The notes under the pieces were generated by a model, which saw only the letters and a list, made by a program, of their open reading frames with translations, searched no databases and was not told the DNA's origin. Shown piece by piece: positions 24,201-46,040 of a DNA stretch of 64,000 nucleotides. Origin of the DNA: Chamaelirium japonicum (Eukaryota > Streptophyta > Magnoliopsida > Liliales > Melanthiaceae); the NCBI GenBank assembly GCA_947650365.1, contig OX393549.1, positions 33,403,126 to 33,467,125 of the forward strand. Reading direction: 5' to 3'. The position numbers and the translations under genes are program-made. Position 1 is the first letter of the stretch; every line of letters begins with the position of its first letter.

Positions 24201-25089
24201 ATGGTCCAGCTGGTAAAGTCCTCCTGCTCTACAGCCTAGCCCAATCCTCTGACCCGTCCGCGAATCCTGCACAACACAAACAGAAGGGGTGAAGGTGACA
24301 GTCAGGCCAGAGTCGCAAAAAGAACTGATAGAGATCAGATTAATGTTAAGACGGGGGGCATGATGGACATGGGGTAGGGTCAGGCGACCAGAAGGGTCAG
24401 AGGTAGTAGTGACGGATCTACATTGCGGAATAAGGACGAGAGTCCCATCCGCAGTGCGAACCTCCTGGTGGGTGGTAGTGGGAGAACAGTCAGTGAGGAC
24501 AGTGGAGTCAAAGGTGAGGTGACAGGAGGCACCCGAGTCGAAGATCCATGGAGCAGTAGTACCCGGAGTGGCAGAGAGACTGTGAGCTGTCGAAGAGCTG
24601 GTGGAGGTGAGGTACCGAAGCAGTAATTCCTCAAAGCGCTGGAGGCGATCGGAGTAAGACCGAGACTGAGCAGAAGTATCCGGAGTGGCAGAGAGACCGT
24701 GATCTGTCGAAGAGCTGGTGGAGGCGAGGTATCGCAACAGTAACTTCTCAAAGTGCTGGAGGCGGTCGGAGTAAGACCGAGACGGAGCAGGAGTGGTGGC
24801 AGGCGGTGCTGGAGTAGGGAGATCAGCAGCAACAGTAGTCTCGCCATCAGGGCGGAGGAGACCCTGACGACGTCTACAGTCGAGTGATGTGGTGGAGGGA
24901 CGTGGCCCGAGAATACCATCAAAACGAGGAGACGGATGGACTCGACGATCAGCGACGGTGTACAGGCAGTATGGGAGCCGAGAGATGCTGTAGGAAGCCA
25001 TATCCCTGAAGTACGGGGGCGAGCCGGCACAAGGAAGGTCTGAGGCAGTCCGTACAGAGGAGACGGGCAGTTCGGTACAGAGGAGAAGG

Positions 25090-25720
25090 GGGTGGTGGGG
25101 CTTCAGGGGGTGCAGGAGGGGGCGGGGGTGCAGGGGAGGGGGCAGGTGGGCGAAGATAAGGGGTGGGGGGGGGGCCGATCGGGTGAAGGAGGGGGGTCGG
25201 GGGGGTGGTCGGGTGAGGGCGGGGGGACCTGTCGGGTGAGGAGGAGGGTCGGGGGGGTGGAGGAGGGGGGTCGGGGGGCTGTCAGGTGGAGGAGTGGGGG
25301 CCGGCGGGGGCTGTAGGGCGGAGGAGGGGGCCGGGGGGGTGGGCGGGTGGAGGAGAGGGGCCGGCGGGGTGGTCGGGTGGAGGAGGGGGCCGGGCGGGTG
25401 GTCGGGTGGAGGAGGGGGGGCCGGCGGAGTGGTCGGGTGGAGGAGGGGGGCCGGCGGGGTGGTCGGGTGGCGGAAGGGGGGGGGGGGGCGGTGGAGGAGG
25501 GAGGGCGGACAGGGTGTCGGGCGGCGGAAGGGGGCTGTCGGGCGGCTGTAGGGGGGCTGTCGGGCGGCGGAAGGGGGGGGGCCGGTGGAGGAGGGGGGCC
25601 GGGGGCAGTCGGGCGGCGGAAGGGTGGAGGAGGGAGGCCGGACGGGGTGGGCCGGTGGAGGAGGGGGGGGCCGGGCGGCTGTCGGGTGGAGGAGGGAGGC
25701 CGGACGGGGAAGTGCTGCCG
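25090..25720. repeat. G-rich minisatellite inside the young copia element
   Basis: Imperfect units of roughly 27-32 bp, such as GGTCGGGTGGAGGAGGGGGG and CCGGCGGGGTGG, give long G runs on the plus strand. All frames through it yield Gly/Arg- or Pro-rich peptides with no domain. The strand bias and G runs could form G-quadruplexes. Confidence 0.75.
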
Positions 25721-25778
25721 GAGGGTGAGGATCGTCGTCGTCGTCGTCGCGCGGGAGAACCCTAGAGCTCTGATACCA

Positions 25779-25918
25779 TGTTTGGAGATGACGGCTAGGG
25801 TTTGGAGAGGAAGCAATGCTCTCTATTGAGGGACTCAAGCCCATATATATGTACATGTATGACCATACAACCCGACCCGACTGTACATGTAAAACCGACC
25901 CATCTATATACATTAACA
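25779..25918 (-). repeat. 5' LTR of the young copia element
   Basis: Partner of the LTR at 21123-21262. The initiator tRNA-Met primer site lies immediately inside it on the minus strand. Confidence 0.9.
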
Positions 25919-27579
25919 GATGGAATCTATGCTGACATTGAAGAGTGCTATTATTTGGCTTATTGCGAAATTTGGCAAATAGCTCATTTCACGTTCTATT
26001 CACAAACAAAATCGATGTTGGTTTAAACTTGCCCGAGCCTCCTCCTGGTGCTTATATTAGATGGTGGACCGGCTTGAGTGAATCCACAATCCATTGAAGT
26101 AAAAGTTCCATGTTTTTATTTTCCCTTGCGATTGTAGCTGTTATTTCCTCCATGGCTCTTGCCTATGAAAGCAATGTTTGATTCGCCGTTGTGTAGCTTT
26201 CATGCAAGTGAATACTTTTGATGGTTTCATTACTTTGAAGAAGTGCCAGGACTTCATTGTTGGATGTGCAGGTGGTCTAAGCATTGTTGGAACAAATCTC
26301 ATAACTTGGATCAAATCTATTGAGGATAAAATACTTTATTTGTCATTTGCGGGCTTTCCAATGACTGCAAGATCAACGCCTACAACTTCAAAAGCTCAAA
26401 AGATATGAAAACAGAGGATGTTCCTTTCCGTTTTATTGAAAGTTGATTTTCTGAGTAGAATTCCCCTTCTTGGTATTGTTGAGCAGAAGCATTAAGCAAG
26501 GAGGTCCATACCTCTAAGGTGGTGTCAAGTCGGACAACTAGCCTAAGAACTTCGTCCAACAGCATACTAGTGATCCAAGGAAATGGTTTGACCTCCTCCA
26601 CACCAAAAAGGATTCATTGTCGTTGCTTCACCTACGTTATTTAGATTAGAGGATGTGATATATTGTTATGGTTTCGGAAATCCACCAAGGAAACCAATCG
26701 TCTCTTGGGATTAAATGAGATCCATAACTGAGTCTTCCAGAAAGGGCAGTTTGATTGTTAATTTAATGGGTACAAAGTTTTGCACATTCAGTGTTGCTGG
26801 ATAAGGATATTTCTGTGTTGGTGTTTAGTCGGAGCCATTAATAGGCAGAAAAAAAGATGAGATTTACAGGACGAATGAAACGAAATGATGAGTAAGACCT
26901 TCTTGAGTAGACCCACCTTGGAGTGGCTCTCATAGCATTGACAAATTTTAGAGATATTCCTTTTTAAGGAGGGCTTGCCAAATGAGATCTTCCTTTATTT
27001 AATAAAATGTAGAACTGTTGGAATCAGTTTCTCTTTTATGGAAACTGTCCATAATGATTCTATGTGGCATCCATCTTCCTCTGTTATGGAAACCGCCCAT
27101 AATAAATCCACGGTTTTCCTAACTGACCATAATAACTCCATGGTTTTCCTCTGTTATGGAAACCACCCACCACATGTGATTGGTTTTCTTCGTTTGTAGG
27201 ATCGATATATGCTGTAGCATGTGTACAAGTGTTCATAATTTTCTCAGAATCATCACTTAATGTTAACTTATCTGCCGATTGGTTTTAATTAGCTTTATCC
27301 CATTTACCCATTAAGATTTATCTTAATTCGGGTTTGGATTTGGAAATATTTCTTGTAGTGAGAGATCGATTTAAGAAATGCTTTGGTGTTTTTTGTCTTG
27401 CTTGTTAATTACTTGAAATTCCCTTATTGAGGAGATAAAGGTTGTTGTTTATGCTTATGTATTATGTACGTTTACTACTTAGTTGCCATTGGCTGATTGT
27501 ACTACTGTTTCCTGTAATTTTTATTTTTAAAATCATCATTTATATTTTTTCTCACTGATGGAGGTGGGATGTTGTATAG

Positions 27580-27642
27580 CTATGCGAAGCGGGTGCAGGG
27601 AAGCAGCGGTCCATAGGAAGATAGACACTTGGACGAACATTT
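27580..27642 (+). other. Candidate second non-coding exon of the zinc-finger gene
   Basis: A GC-richer island in AT-rich intron sequence is preceded by a T-rich tract and GTATAG (or GTGCAG at 27597), and followed by a consensus donor ACATTT|GTAAGA at 27643. It lies outside the recognised transposons. A 5'-leader exon is plausible but rests on splice-site appearance alone. Confidence 0.25.
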
Positions 27643-27649
27643 GTAAGAA

Positions 27650-29949
27650 AACCCTCATTTAATCATACATTATATCGCATAACATTTTTCTTGCAGAAGA
27701 TCTATATTATATTATTATCTAGAGTTAGATTGTCTCAAAATATGAAGTCACACTATATGTCTTATACTATTGGATTAAACTAGATCACGTTAGCAATGGC
27801 TGGTGGCATTGATGCAGGTCTGTACCCACGCGTGCATGGTTATGGAAGCCGGTTCTTTTTTAGTATGGATTCCAGATCATGAGTAATGTTTTAATCTTGT
27901 ATATCGGGCTTGTACTACGTTCCTTTATGTTTCTCTTATATGTCCTTGAGTTGGCCTTTGTCCAATTCTGTTTAAGTCCCTCTATGTGTCTTATTTTGTG
28001 CTTTTATTTTGGAAATTAGTTTGCCTAATTAGTGGGTCATTTGGGCTGAGTCCAAGCCTTTTGACCTTACATGATTTTTGCTTGTTCCAAGTTTGGGAAC
28101 CTATATAAGCACGTAATACGCTCTTTTTGGAATTAGTGGATGAACAAAATGATTAGGGCTTCTCTCAAACCCTATGGAGATGTGAGCCTTACTCTATGGA
28201 GTTATCATGCTACCCTCTGCTATGGTGAGTCGTAGAATTCCATAAATGTGAGGCTAGTGGTAATTACCATCCTCCTGTCCCCTCTCCCAATTTATCCTCT
28301 TCCTCTTTTGATCTACCTCAGAACACCAATGAAGTCTCATATCGCAGCACTAAAAAAGTTATATGATAAAGAAGAGTTTAAAAACTATTCTTTTTGCTTC
28401 TTAAGAAGCAAAATTACTTATTAAGCTTTTGTTTTCATGTTTTTTCATAATCTTTTTTCACTAGATAAAATGGCTAATTTGCTTAATCTTTCTTGTGATA
28501 GTCGATTGGAGGGGAATTAATTGTTGAAAATACATTGGAAAAATGATCATGTAGCAGATGAAAATAATATTATTTAAAATCAATAATATAACAATCACTA
28601 TCTCACTCTAGTATTTTAAATTTTAGAATTAATGGAATTAAAACTTCAACTCCTCCGACTATTATTTGTCTATAACTATGAGTAATGTGTTTTAAAACTG
28701 TTATCATTGTACTAGTGTTAATTTAATATCACCACTCAGATAATTGACATGGGAGAGGGTATAAAACAAAGCCAAAACCCAACACTATATAAGTCAAGAA
28801 GCACAAAAGTATTATTCATCAACAAACTAAAAATAAATCTTGGATAGATAATAGGTGAAACCATATAGTAAACATGATGAAATTCGAACTTCCAATCTTT
28901 TTTAAATTCACACAATGAATTCCACAAATATGAACAGAAATCCCATATTGTATATCAAGACCCAAAAGTCTTAATATATATCAAGACCCATACCAGAAAA
29001 TGATATGGAAATTTTCATAACCCATCTCATGAAAGTTTTAATGAAAACCAGTAAAATACGAACCCTCATTCGTAGGAAATAATATATCAATTATCAAGTA
29101 GAGAACACAAAAATGGAGAGACCATGACAAGCGACTCAACAAGTACCCACATATTAGGAAGAAAGTGTCGAGGAGCCGGTGGTTTTATGCTCTAAAGAAT
29201 TGGAATCAAGAATTCAGGCGATTGCCCTTGGATGTAGTTCGTGCATTGGAATGTGAAAATTGAGCACTGGTGGCCGACGGTGTGAGAGGGATTATGGCCG
29301 TCAATGCACTGATAGCGGTAGAGCTGTAAACGTTGGTGCTGGGCTGTTGGTGTTGCCGCTTGACGTACTGGTTGTGGACGACGTTGGTTAGGTCGAGGCT
29401 GGGTGCTAGTCAGCTACTAGGCACTTGTTGCTTTTTCTTGGATCAGTTGGTTCCAAAATCCATGAGGTTTTGAAATCAAAAGTGTGTGGAGAGTTGAGAA
29501 GAGATGAAAGAGAGATGTGAAAGAAAACAAAAGAAAGAGAAAACGATCGATTTTGTGGAAATACATAAAAGGAAGCTAGGTTTCGAGGTTATGGAAGGAC
29601 AACTCAGCCAACCTACCATAAAAAAATATGTAGCATGTTTATAAGGACATCTCAGAATGACTCTCTTCATACTTGAGGCCTTAGGTGTCCGCCTAATTGG
29701 CCTTGTGGCTAAGTTGGGTCTGTCCGGTAACATTATTATGGCCCACCTCCAGAAGAAGTAAAGGAGAGAGAGGAGTGATAATCTGCCCCTCTTATTTTAT
29801 TCGAGGTCTATCCTCAAGATTTAGGGTCACTAGGCCGAAATCGGTTTCACCACACACATTTTCACGAAACCGAGTCAATAGTCCGATGTCGACTTTTCTA
29901 TACACCCCGCCCCGTACCTACTTTATTTGGATTAGGTACACCTGGTAGC
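27650..29949. other. Intron 1 sequence, no gene seen
   Basis: AT-rich and mostly unclassified. A segment at about 27810-28330 has a TATA-like GGGAACCTATATAAGCAC near 28095 followed by leader-like sequence, and could be a lone LTR, but its ends were not found. Frames on either strand show no domain. Confidence 0.3.
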
Positions 29950-31080
29950 TCACTACCCGGTGCACCTGCGGGCTGCGGATCTCCTTACCTGAACCCAGGG
30001 TAAGTTGTGTCACGCCAATGGATGTGACACCCTTGTTATGCATTGTGCCATGGCTACCGATTCCCACTTACCGTGCAGCTTTCCATGACTATTCTGATAA
30101 AATCAAAATTCTTTATATTCAATAATTTAATAAATTCAGGAAACACACATAAACCCAGTAAAGTGCTGAACAATAAAGCTGGGTCACACCCTCGGGTCCG
30201 ACCGCAAGGTACATGTCTAATGAACACCACTGTTCTAGTGCAAAAGAAAGAAACCACAACTCCTGGTCACCCAAGGTGCCCAACCCAAAACTGTTAGTCA
30301 AAACAACAGAAAACTGGCTACACCAAATGCAGTCACTAGTCATAACCCCACAAAACCACAAGTACACCTTACCTTGCTAGCTCGTACACCCATGTGTAGT
30401 TGTCCAAACAATAAAAAGCTATTCCAACAATTACTATTAATGAATCTACAACTAGTAAAGTAGGCATGCGGACTGGTCAAGTTATGTGATAACTCACCTT
30501 AGCCGTGATAGTGAAACAACCGGATCGTCTTACTCTGACTATCTAGCTCTGATCCTCTAAATCTGGATTCGTGCACTCACGTCCCGAAACTGATACCCGG
30601 ATGATGTGAGACATCTTAGTACATTATTCTAGAGAGGGAAGATAGAGAGGATATAGAAGAGAGAGCGAGAGGTATTTAGGTTAAGGTCTGGTTTCATGAG
30701 AGTTCAACTTACTGGATCTTTACTCTGGCTAATAATAGTGCTAAGGCTTGGGGTCAGTGTTTTAAGTGATGTTATCGCTGTCGATATCGCCAAGTTGCCC
30801 AAGGGGAAAATCGGGGATATATCGCTATTTATCGTCAAATATCGTTAAAAATGAGGGAAAAGAGGGAAAAATATAAATACACCATTATGATCAATCACAT
30901 ACAAAAAAATTATTTACTCTAGGGGACATTCAATTTAGGCTCTACATATGAGTCTGAACTATCCGACAATGTTTGTGAATTGTTAGAAACTTTGCAACAG
31001 TCTATGAATTAAACAATCAAAATAAGATTACACACACTAGGAAGCATGATAAACATATCAAAACCCATATGGTTTACAGT

Positions 31081-31176
31081 CTATGAAGCACAGGTACTGG
31101 TACGGGTACGTGTACGGGTACGATACGGGTTCGCTGATACGACAAAATCTTAAAAAAATAGGGTACGGGTACGGCG

Positions 31177-31246
<70 letters not shown>

Positions 31247-31793
31247 ACTTTTAGTATAATATCGTTATAGATATGAATAAGATCCAAATGCAACCATAAT
31301 TTCTTAATCATTAAAGCTCTAGCTTCAAAGGTCCAGAACCATAAAAACAAGATTATTCGATGCGAGCCATACGACGATATAGTAATGCATTCATGCGAGA
31401 AATACATTGTAATCTCATGTATAGTAATTTTTAAGAATGAGCTATACGACGATACGGTCCATTACATTAGAACCAAACCAAGCAAAGTAGCAATACAAAA
31501 CAAAATGCATAGCAAAGTTCATTGTCATCATCATCTCTGAATAGCACGACCTCCAAGTCGGGCTAATCAAGTGATAGATTTGCAATTTCAAGTAAATCGG
31601 CACCCTCCAAAGACTGTCTGCCGTACCGGAGCCGTACCGAAGCCGTACCGGAGCCGTACCGAAGACTATCTGCCGTACTGGAGCCGTACCGAAGCCGTAC
31701 CGAAGACGTACCGGGTACGGATTATGCCGTACCCGTACCCGGTAAGTACCCGGTACTGGTACGGTATCTGTTCGGAGTACCCGTGCTTCATAG
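31081..31793. mobile_element. hAT-type non-autonomous element, 713 bp, perfect 8-bp target duplication
   Basis: The termini are CTATGAAGCACAGGTAC and, inverted, CTATGAAGCACGGGTAC. The flanks are TTTACAGT on both sides (31073-31080 and 31794-31801). Inside are a (TA)n tract (31180-31237) and tandem words like GCCGTACCGAAGCCGTACCG on the right. It has no coding capacity. It sits inside the larger element at 30755-32782. Confidence 0.8.
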
Positions 31794-32160
31794 TTTACAG
31801 TACATAAAAGCATATCACAAATTCATAACTTATCAAGCATAAGACACAATAAGCATAAAGCGTCTCACAGACTGACGGTACATGACATAGCACAATACTC
31901 TGAAAATGATTTAAGCAAAAAAAAATCAAATTTGGATAGCAAGTAGATTGGATGTGTAATATTGACATACTAAAATTTCATTAGGGTTTATTGGGTTTAA
32001 ATAGACGAAACCCATAAAAACTCATGAATCCCAATTAATTTCATGATAATCATGATGAATCACATCAAACTTGATACGACTCATGTTTATAATCTATTCT
32101 TCACGAAGATCTACTTAAGAAATTTGAGAAATAAAAAAAAAAGACTTGAAAACATACCTC

Positions 32161-32640
32161 AACTTAGAAGCTTGGAAGAAACCCCAAATCCATGAAGAGA
32201 GGCTTCAAATCCACTAAGACAACAAATGAAGGGTTTGAATTTGCTTTAGATTTTGTTTAGAAACCTAAATCAAACCAAAAAAAGGGATGAAATGGGAAAA
32301 AGGGGGCAAAGGGCTCTCCAGGGCGATAATGACGATAACAGGACGACATCGGACGATATATCCCCTTTTGTCGGGAATCTTATAAAGGCTGGAAACCAAC
32401 TTAGAAACTTGGAAGAAACTCCAAATTCGTGAAGAGAGGCTTCAAATCCACCAAGAACAACAAATGAAGGATTTGGATTTGCTTTAGATTTTGTTTAGAA
32501 ACCTAAATTAAATCCAAAAAATTGATGAAATGGGAAAAAAGACAGCAATGGGCTCTCATGGGTGATAATGACGATAACAGGATGGCATCAGGCGATATAT
32601 CCCCTTTTGTCGGGAATTCTATAAAGGCTGGGAACCATCT
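32161..32640. repeat. 238-bp direct duplication
   Basis: AACTTAGAAGCTTGGAAGAA at 32161 recurs as AACTTAGAAACTTGGAAGAA at 32399. The following sequence matches through TATCCCCTTTTGTCGGGAAT in both copies. Confidence 0.85.
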
Positions 32641-32782
32641 TATCACCGAACTTGGCAATATTTAGCGATATATCAGTGACATTTCGACTTTTTCCCTAAA
32701 ATAGGGGAATTTAGTCTGTTTTGATGTGGAGCCTGGTGATATAGCGATATATCACTATATATCGCCGATATTTTAAACCATG

Positions 32783-34742
32783 TTTAGGGTTCAGTGTGCC
32801 ACCGGGGGCAAGATCGCCAAAATGTAATCAACAATCTTCATTTAATCAAAACAAAACTCATTTAGTTATAGTGAGTTTTATAGGTCAATCGGGCCAAAAT
32901 TGGATAGAGCTTGTCGAGAGCTTTCCGATGGTTCTTGTTTCTTAGAAATCTGGCAAAAATAAAATAAAATATAATAGTTTGGAGTTTGGGGCGGGTCTAT
33001 GCATCACTATTCACTAAAGGTCGGGTTCAATGGATTAAATCGGTTCGGATTCAATGGCAGCCTTGGGGTTGGGTTGGATGGCTGCCTTGGGTTGGGTTAG
33101 ATGTTTTGTTGGTTAAGTCTTGAGTTAACTTAAACATTTCTAGCAATTTTCTATCCTATCCTCTTCTATCTCCCTATTGTGAATCAGAGGAGGGGCTCAA
33201 ACCCTAGCCTCAACTCTTCATCCCCCAGATTCTGGGTCAGGCCACCGGAACAAGCATAGAAAGAAAGAGAGAGAGAGAGGAGTGGCTTCTCACCTCGAAG
33301 TATTGTCGGGGCCTCACCGGAGGAAGAGGAAGGTCATTGGAGATAGTCATGTGATGAGGGAGAGAAGGACATCGCTACTGGGTCGGGCCGCCGGAGCAAG
33401 TAGGGAGTCAGGGACGAGGAGAGAGAAAGAGAGAGAGGAATGTCTTCTCATTTCCAAGTGTTTTGGGGTGTCACTAGAGAAAGATGAAGGTTACTGGAGA
33501 TGGTCAGGTGATAAAGGAGAGGAGATGATGAGGGAAGAGAGAGATACATGTTAAATTTTAAGAGGAGATAGAGAGAGAATCGTATGTGTCTCTCCCATCG
33601 TTTTCTGTTGTCCGTCATCTATCTACTATCGGACGGTTATAAAGAGGAAGTGATTCAGGCATATAAGACAAATCCCATTGCTCCTACAGCCGCCTCTACT
33701 AGGGAGAATCCCAAGCTAGGTTGGTTCAAGGAAGGTCAGTTGAGTTTGGTTCTAATCCGACCCGCCAACAAGCCCAATTTTAAGACAACTTTTAACCTCC
33801 GTATCTTTGCAACCAAGAGTCAAAATTCAACGTGAAAAGAAACATTGGAAAGATGTTTGAGAGGGGAACACAATCACACAAACAAGGAATCGTTTTGGCA
33901 CCTCTAATTATAACAAAACCACCAACATAGAAACCATGTAGTTTGACTGATTCATCATTATCTCTCTTATCGTAAGTCGGAACTAAGCAAATGAATAGCC
34001 GTTCTGAAGGGGTCGTGGACACGGACAAGTTTCTTGTACAAGTGCCACATCATTTCATGAGAATATTTTTCATGAAATTAATAGGAAAAACAAGACTGAA
34101 TAAAGAAAGGTCAAAAGAGAAATTTGCTGAAGTATTATTTATCTAAAATCACTCAAAATTACATGTTGTTACAACACACTTTGGAGGAGAGTGATTTGGA
34201 GAACTTTTAGTTTTCTTTAAACAAGTTATTTGTTTTGTTTAGTCCATAAATATTATTCTTTAGATGGACTTATTTTAAAATTGAAAAAATGAATGGCAGC
34301 ATTTCATGTTGACAGTTTAAATGCTTGTCTGAAGAATCTTGGTAATCCAATGTATGGTTATACTTACATGCAGAAAAAAGCTTTTTTTTTTTCTGCTAAA
34401 GGTGAGAATTGTTATATCAATGTTATTGAGAAGGACCCTTACTTATATGATGTCTCCCACTAATCAGAAGGCATGTTTGTATATATGAGCTGTTAAGTGA
34501 CACCTTTTATAGATTAACTATAGAGCTGTACTTGAAATTTGTTCTGTGGGTTCAATTAGGCACCATGTGGATCGTTATTTCAAACATATGTTATGTAAAA
34601 TTGCATACAGTAAATTCTGTCTGATATCTGCTCAGCTTGTTTGAACTTCCCTTTATACAAATTTTCCATTCTGGCATATATTTTGTCATATAGATTCTTA
34701 TTTGCTTGTTTTATTCTTATTATGCACAATTTTTTGTATTCA
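32783..34742. other. 3' part of intron 1, LTR-like and unclassified
   Basis: The stretch 29950-30754 plus 32783-33850 may be one old LTR split by the insertion between; the phrase AGCTTGTCGAGAGCTTTCCGATGG near 32910 is of a kind common in plant Ty3/gypsy LTRs, but I found no ends. A direct repeat of about 140 bp (about 33235-33530) contains CCGGAGCAAG, GGAAGG and GAGAGAGAGAGGA. 33850-34742 is ordinary AT-rich intron sequence with nothing recognised. Confidence 0.3.
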
Positions 34743-34771
34743 GGTATTAACATTAAGTGCTGTAGTTTTAG

Positions 34772-44488
<9,717 letters not shown>

Positions 44489-44930
44489 AGATTAATATAC
44501 AGTTCCACCACCCTCACATTTTCAGCAGAGGTTCCAGTTTTTAGTAGGCCTTCTGTGTGTTTTTTGGCGGTTGATTGTTTGTTTAGAGTCCCTTTAGTGA
44601 GTGAGCCTGTTCAATCTGGCATTGTATGTTGTATTTGGTTTTCTTATGTAATAATAATGTGCTTTCTAGTAACATTTACTTATTGTGTTAAGTCTCAGAC
44701 TCCTTATCCACCAGTTCACCTCTTTATCTGTTTTTCCACTTGTGATCCTTTCGAAATGCCCTTCAGTTGCAGCATACTAGTTGGATACCACCTCGATCTG
44801 CTATGAATATTGTTTTGGGTGTGAACTGCAAATGTATTGTATCTAGTTGATCACTTTGTCTTCTTTTTTTTTTGCTTTTTTCTTTTGAAACAAGATCGTA
44901 GTTTTTGATTGGTTGTGATCTATATTTCTT
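44489..44930 (+). other. 3' untranslated region of the zinc-finger gene (approximate end)
   Basis: T-rich sequence follows the TGA at 44486-44488. AATAATAATG near 44651 could serve as a poly(A) signal in the loose plant sense. The true end is not determined. LINE-derived sequence begins near 44930. Confidence 0.4.
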
Positions 44931-46040
44931 CTTGAGACAACTGATGGAATGATTTAGAGAGAAGAAAAGAATTTACATATGGTTTTTATCGATAAAGTAC
45001 CACGAGATGTGATTTGGCAACTGTAAGAAGAAAGTGATATCTCAAAGTTATATTGAAGTGATTGAAAACGTGTATAAGGGAGCAATTACTAGTGTCAGAA
45101 GTAATTGTGGCGACACAAATAAATTTTCAGTAATTGTGGGACTCCAACAAGGATCAGTTTTAAGGACATATCTTTTTATTATTATCGTTGATGACCTTAC
45201 TGTTAATATTCAAGAACAAGTATCATGGTGTATGTTAGGGGGTGTTTGGCACGAGGAACTTATGTTCCGTTTAATCCTCATCTAGTAGAGGGTATTCTTG
45301 TCAATTGCAATTTCTAGTGTTAATTTGGTGGTTCAGCGATCGGTTGGCAGAGAAATGCACGGAGCGAAAAAAATGTCATTCCCAGCTCCTCTTTCCACCA
45401 GAACAAATACTAGCCGTTACTTTTAAAATCTGGAGCCCATAATAGAAATGGTAAATTCCATAACGTTGAACAAATACTAGCCGTTACATTTACAAATGAT
45501 ATAGTGTTAGTTGATGAAATAATGATTATGCTAAATACTAAATTGGAATTGAGGAAAAAAACTTTGGAAGATAATGGGGTGTGAAAGTAAGTCGAGTTAA
45601 AACAGAATATATGGAGTACCGGTACAATTTTAATAAAAAATAATAATGAGAATAAAGCTCAATTCACAATTCATAGCTAAGAAGTACAACAATATGATTG
45701 TTTTTTGTACTTTAGGTCTGTCATACAGAATGAAAGAGAGAGATTATATACATCCAGTAGGATTAGAGCGTGTTGAAATGAAGTGGAGTGTGGCCTCAGG
45801 AGTACTATGTGATCAACACATGCATTTAAGACTCAATGGAAAATTTTACATGACAACAATAATACCCGCAATGTTATATGGTTCAAAATGTTGACCCTTA
45901 AACAAAACTCAATCTCATAAGACAGGTGTGACAGAAAAGATGATGCAGAGGTGTATGTGCGGAAAAACTAAAATGAATAGAGTGAGGAATTTTCATTTAT
46001 ATCAGCCAAAATCCAAATATATATCGTCCCAATTATATTT
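44930..46040 (+). pseudogene. RTE-like LINE reverse transcriptase remnant, split by a MITE
   Basis: The translation contains MVFIDKVPRDVIWQL, then YIEVIENVYKGAITSVR, then VGLQQGSVLRTYLF and a VDDLTVNIQEQVSWCML block. After the MITE (45238-45485) the frame resumes with FTNDIVLVDE, the displaced FADD active-site motif. Further right are pieces like KWSVASGVLCD and GKFYMTTIIPAMLYGSKC. The order matches the end of plant RTE-clade reverse transcriptases. Stops and frame changes are frequent, and FADD is altered to FTND, so it is inactive. Confidence 0.75.
45238..45485 (+). mobile_element. Tourist-like MITE inside the LINE remnant
   Basis: It starts GGGGGTGTTTGGCACGAGG after TTA (45235-45237) and shares GAGGGTATTC, TAGTGTTAATTYGGTGGTT, GTTGGCAGAGAAA and ACTAGCCGTTAC with the copy at 195-425. 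The right end is rearranged: GAACAAATACTAGCCGTTAC occurs twice (near 45403 and 45467) and the usual terminal repeat is missing. Confidence 0.7.

Larger units (their letters stand above)
21123..25918 (-). mobile_element. Young Ty1/copia element with 140-bp LTRs
   Basis: Both LTRs are 140 bp (21123-21262 and 25779-25918), begin TGTT, end AACA and differ at one position, so the insertion is recent. The 5-bp target duplication is GATGG (21118-21122 and 25919-25923). The primer site TGGTATCAGAGCTC touches the LTR at 25778. Minus-strand domains in order are protease (DSGASCH), pre-integrase (LWHRRLGH with CTGCRLAKH), integrase core, a proline-rich linker, reverse transcriptase (YVDDM) and RNase H (SDADWAGD, CDNRSAIQIA). 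It looks broken in a handful of places. Where gag should be, about 25090-25720, there is a C-rich/G-rich minisatellite instead of a recognisable Gag. Confidence 0.9.
18244..26640 (-). mobile_element. Old, heavily broken Ty1/copia element, split by later insertions
   Basis: Degenerate copia pieces lie on the minus strand in the proper order. Gag-like sequence is at about 26600-26180 (VVRLDTTLEVWTSLL). Protease-like sequence is near 21060-20880, pre-integrase/integrase sequence near 20720-20540 (CDLRGPVLI), an integrase C-terminal block near 19200-19130 (HVVFDEMIFPFQNP), reverse-transcriptase sequence near 18780-18650 and RNase H at 18486-18244 (a CDN block). It is a fossil with many breaks. 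A younger copia (21123-25918) lies inside it, and another insertion is probable at about 19605-20390. No LTRs were recognised. Confidence 0.6.
30755..32782. mobile_element. hAT-like non-autonomous element (TIR CAGTGTTTTAAG type)
   Basis: The left end CAGTGTTTTAAGTGATGTTATCGC is inverted at the right end, whose complement reads CATGGTTTAAAATATCGGCG. Imperfect 8-bp flanks are CTTGGGGT and TTTAGGGT. Both ends are rich in ATATCGCT/GCGATATAT words. It contains an internal direct duplication of about 238 bp (from 32161 and 32399) and is interrupted by the element at 31081-31793. A related element in opposite orientation lies at about 37864-38621. No transposase is encoded. Confidence 0.5.

Noticed and set aside
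25103-25829. Gly/Arg-rich and Pro-rich frames in the G-rich region
   Set aside because: They are translations of the minisatellite inside the young copia.
26178-26408. Plus-strand 76-codon frame in intron 1
   Set aside because: It is the opposite strand of the old copia Gag region.
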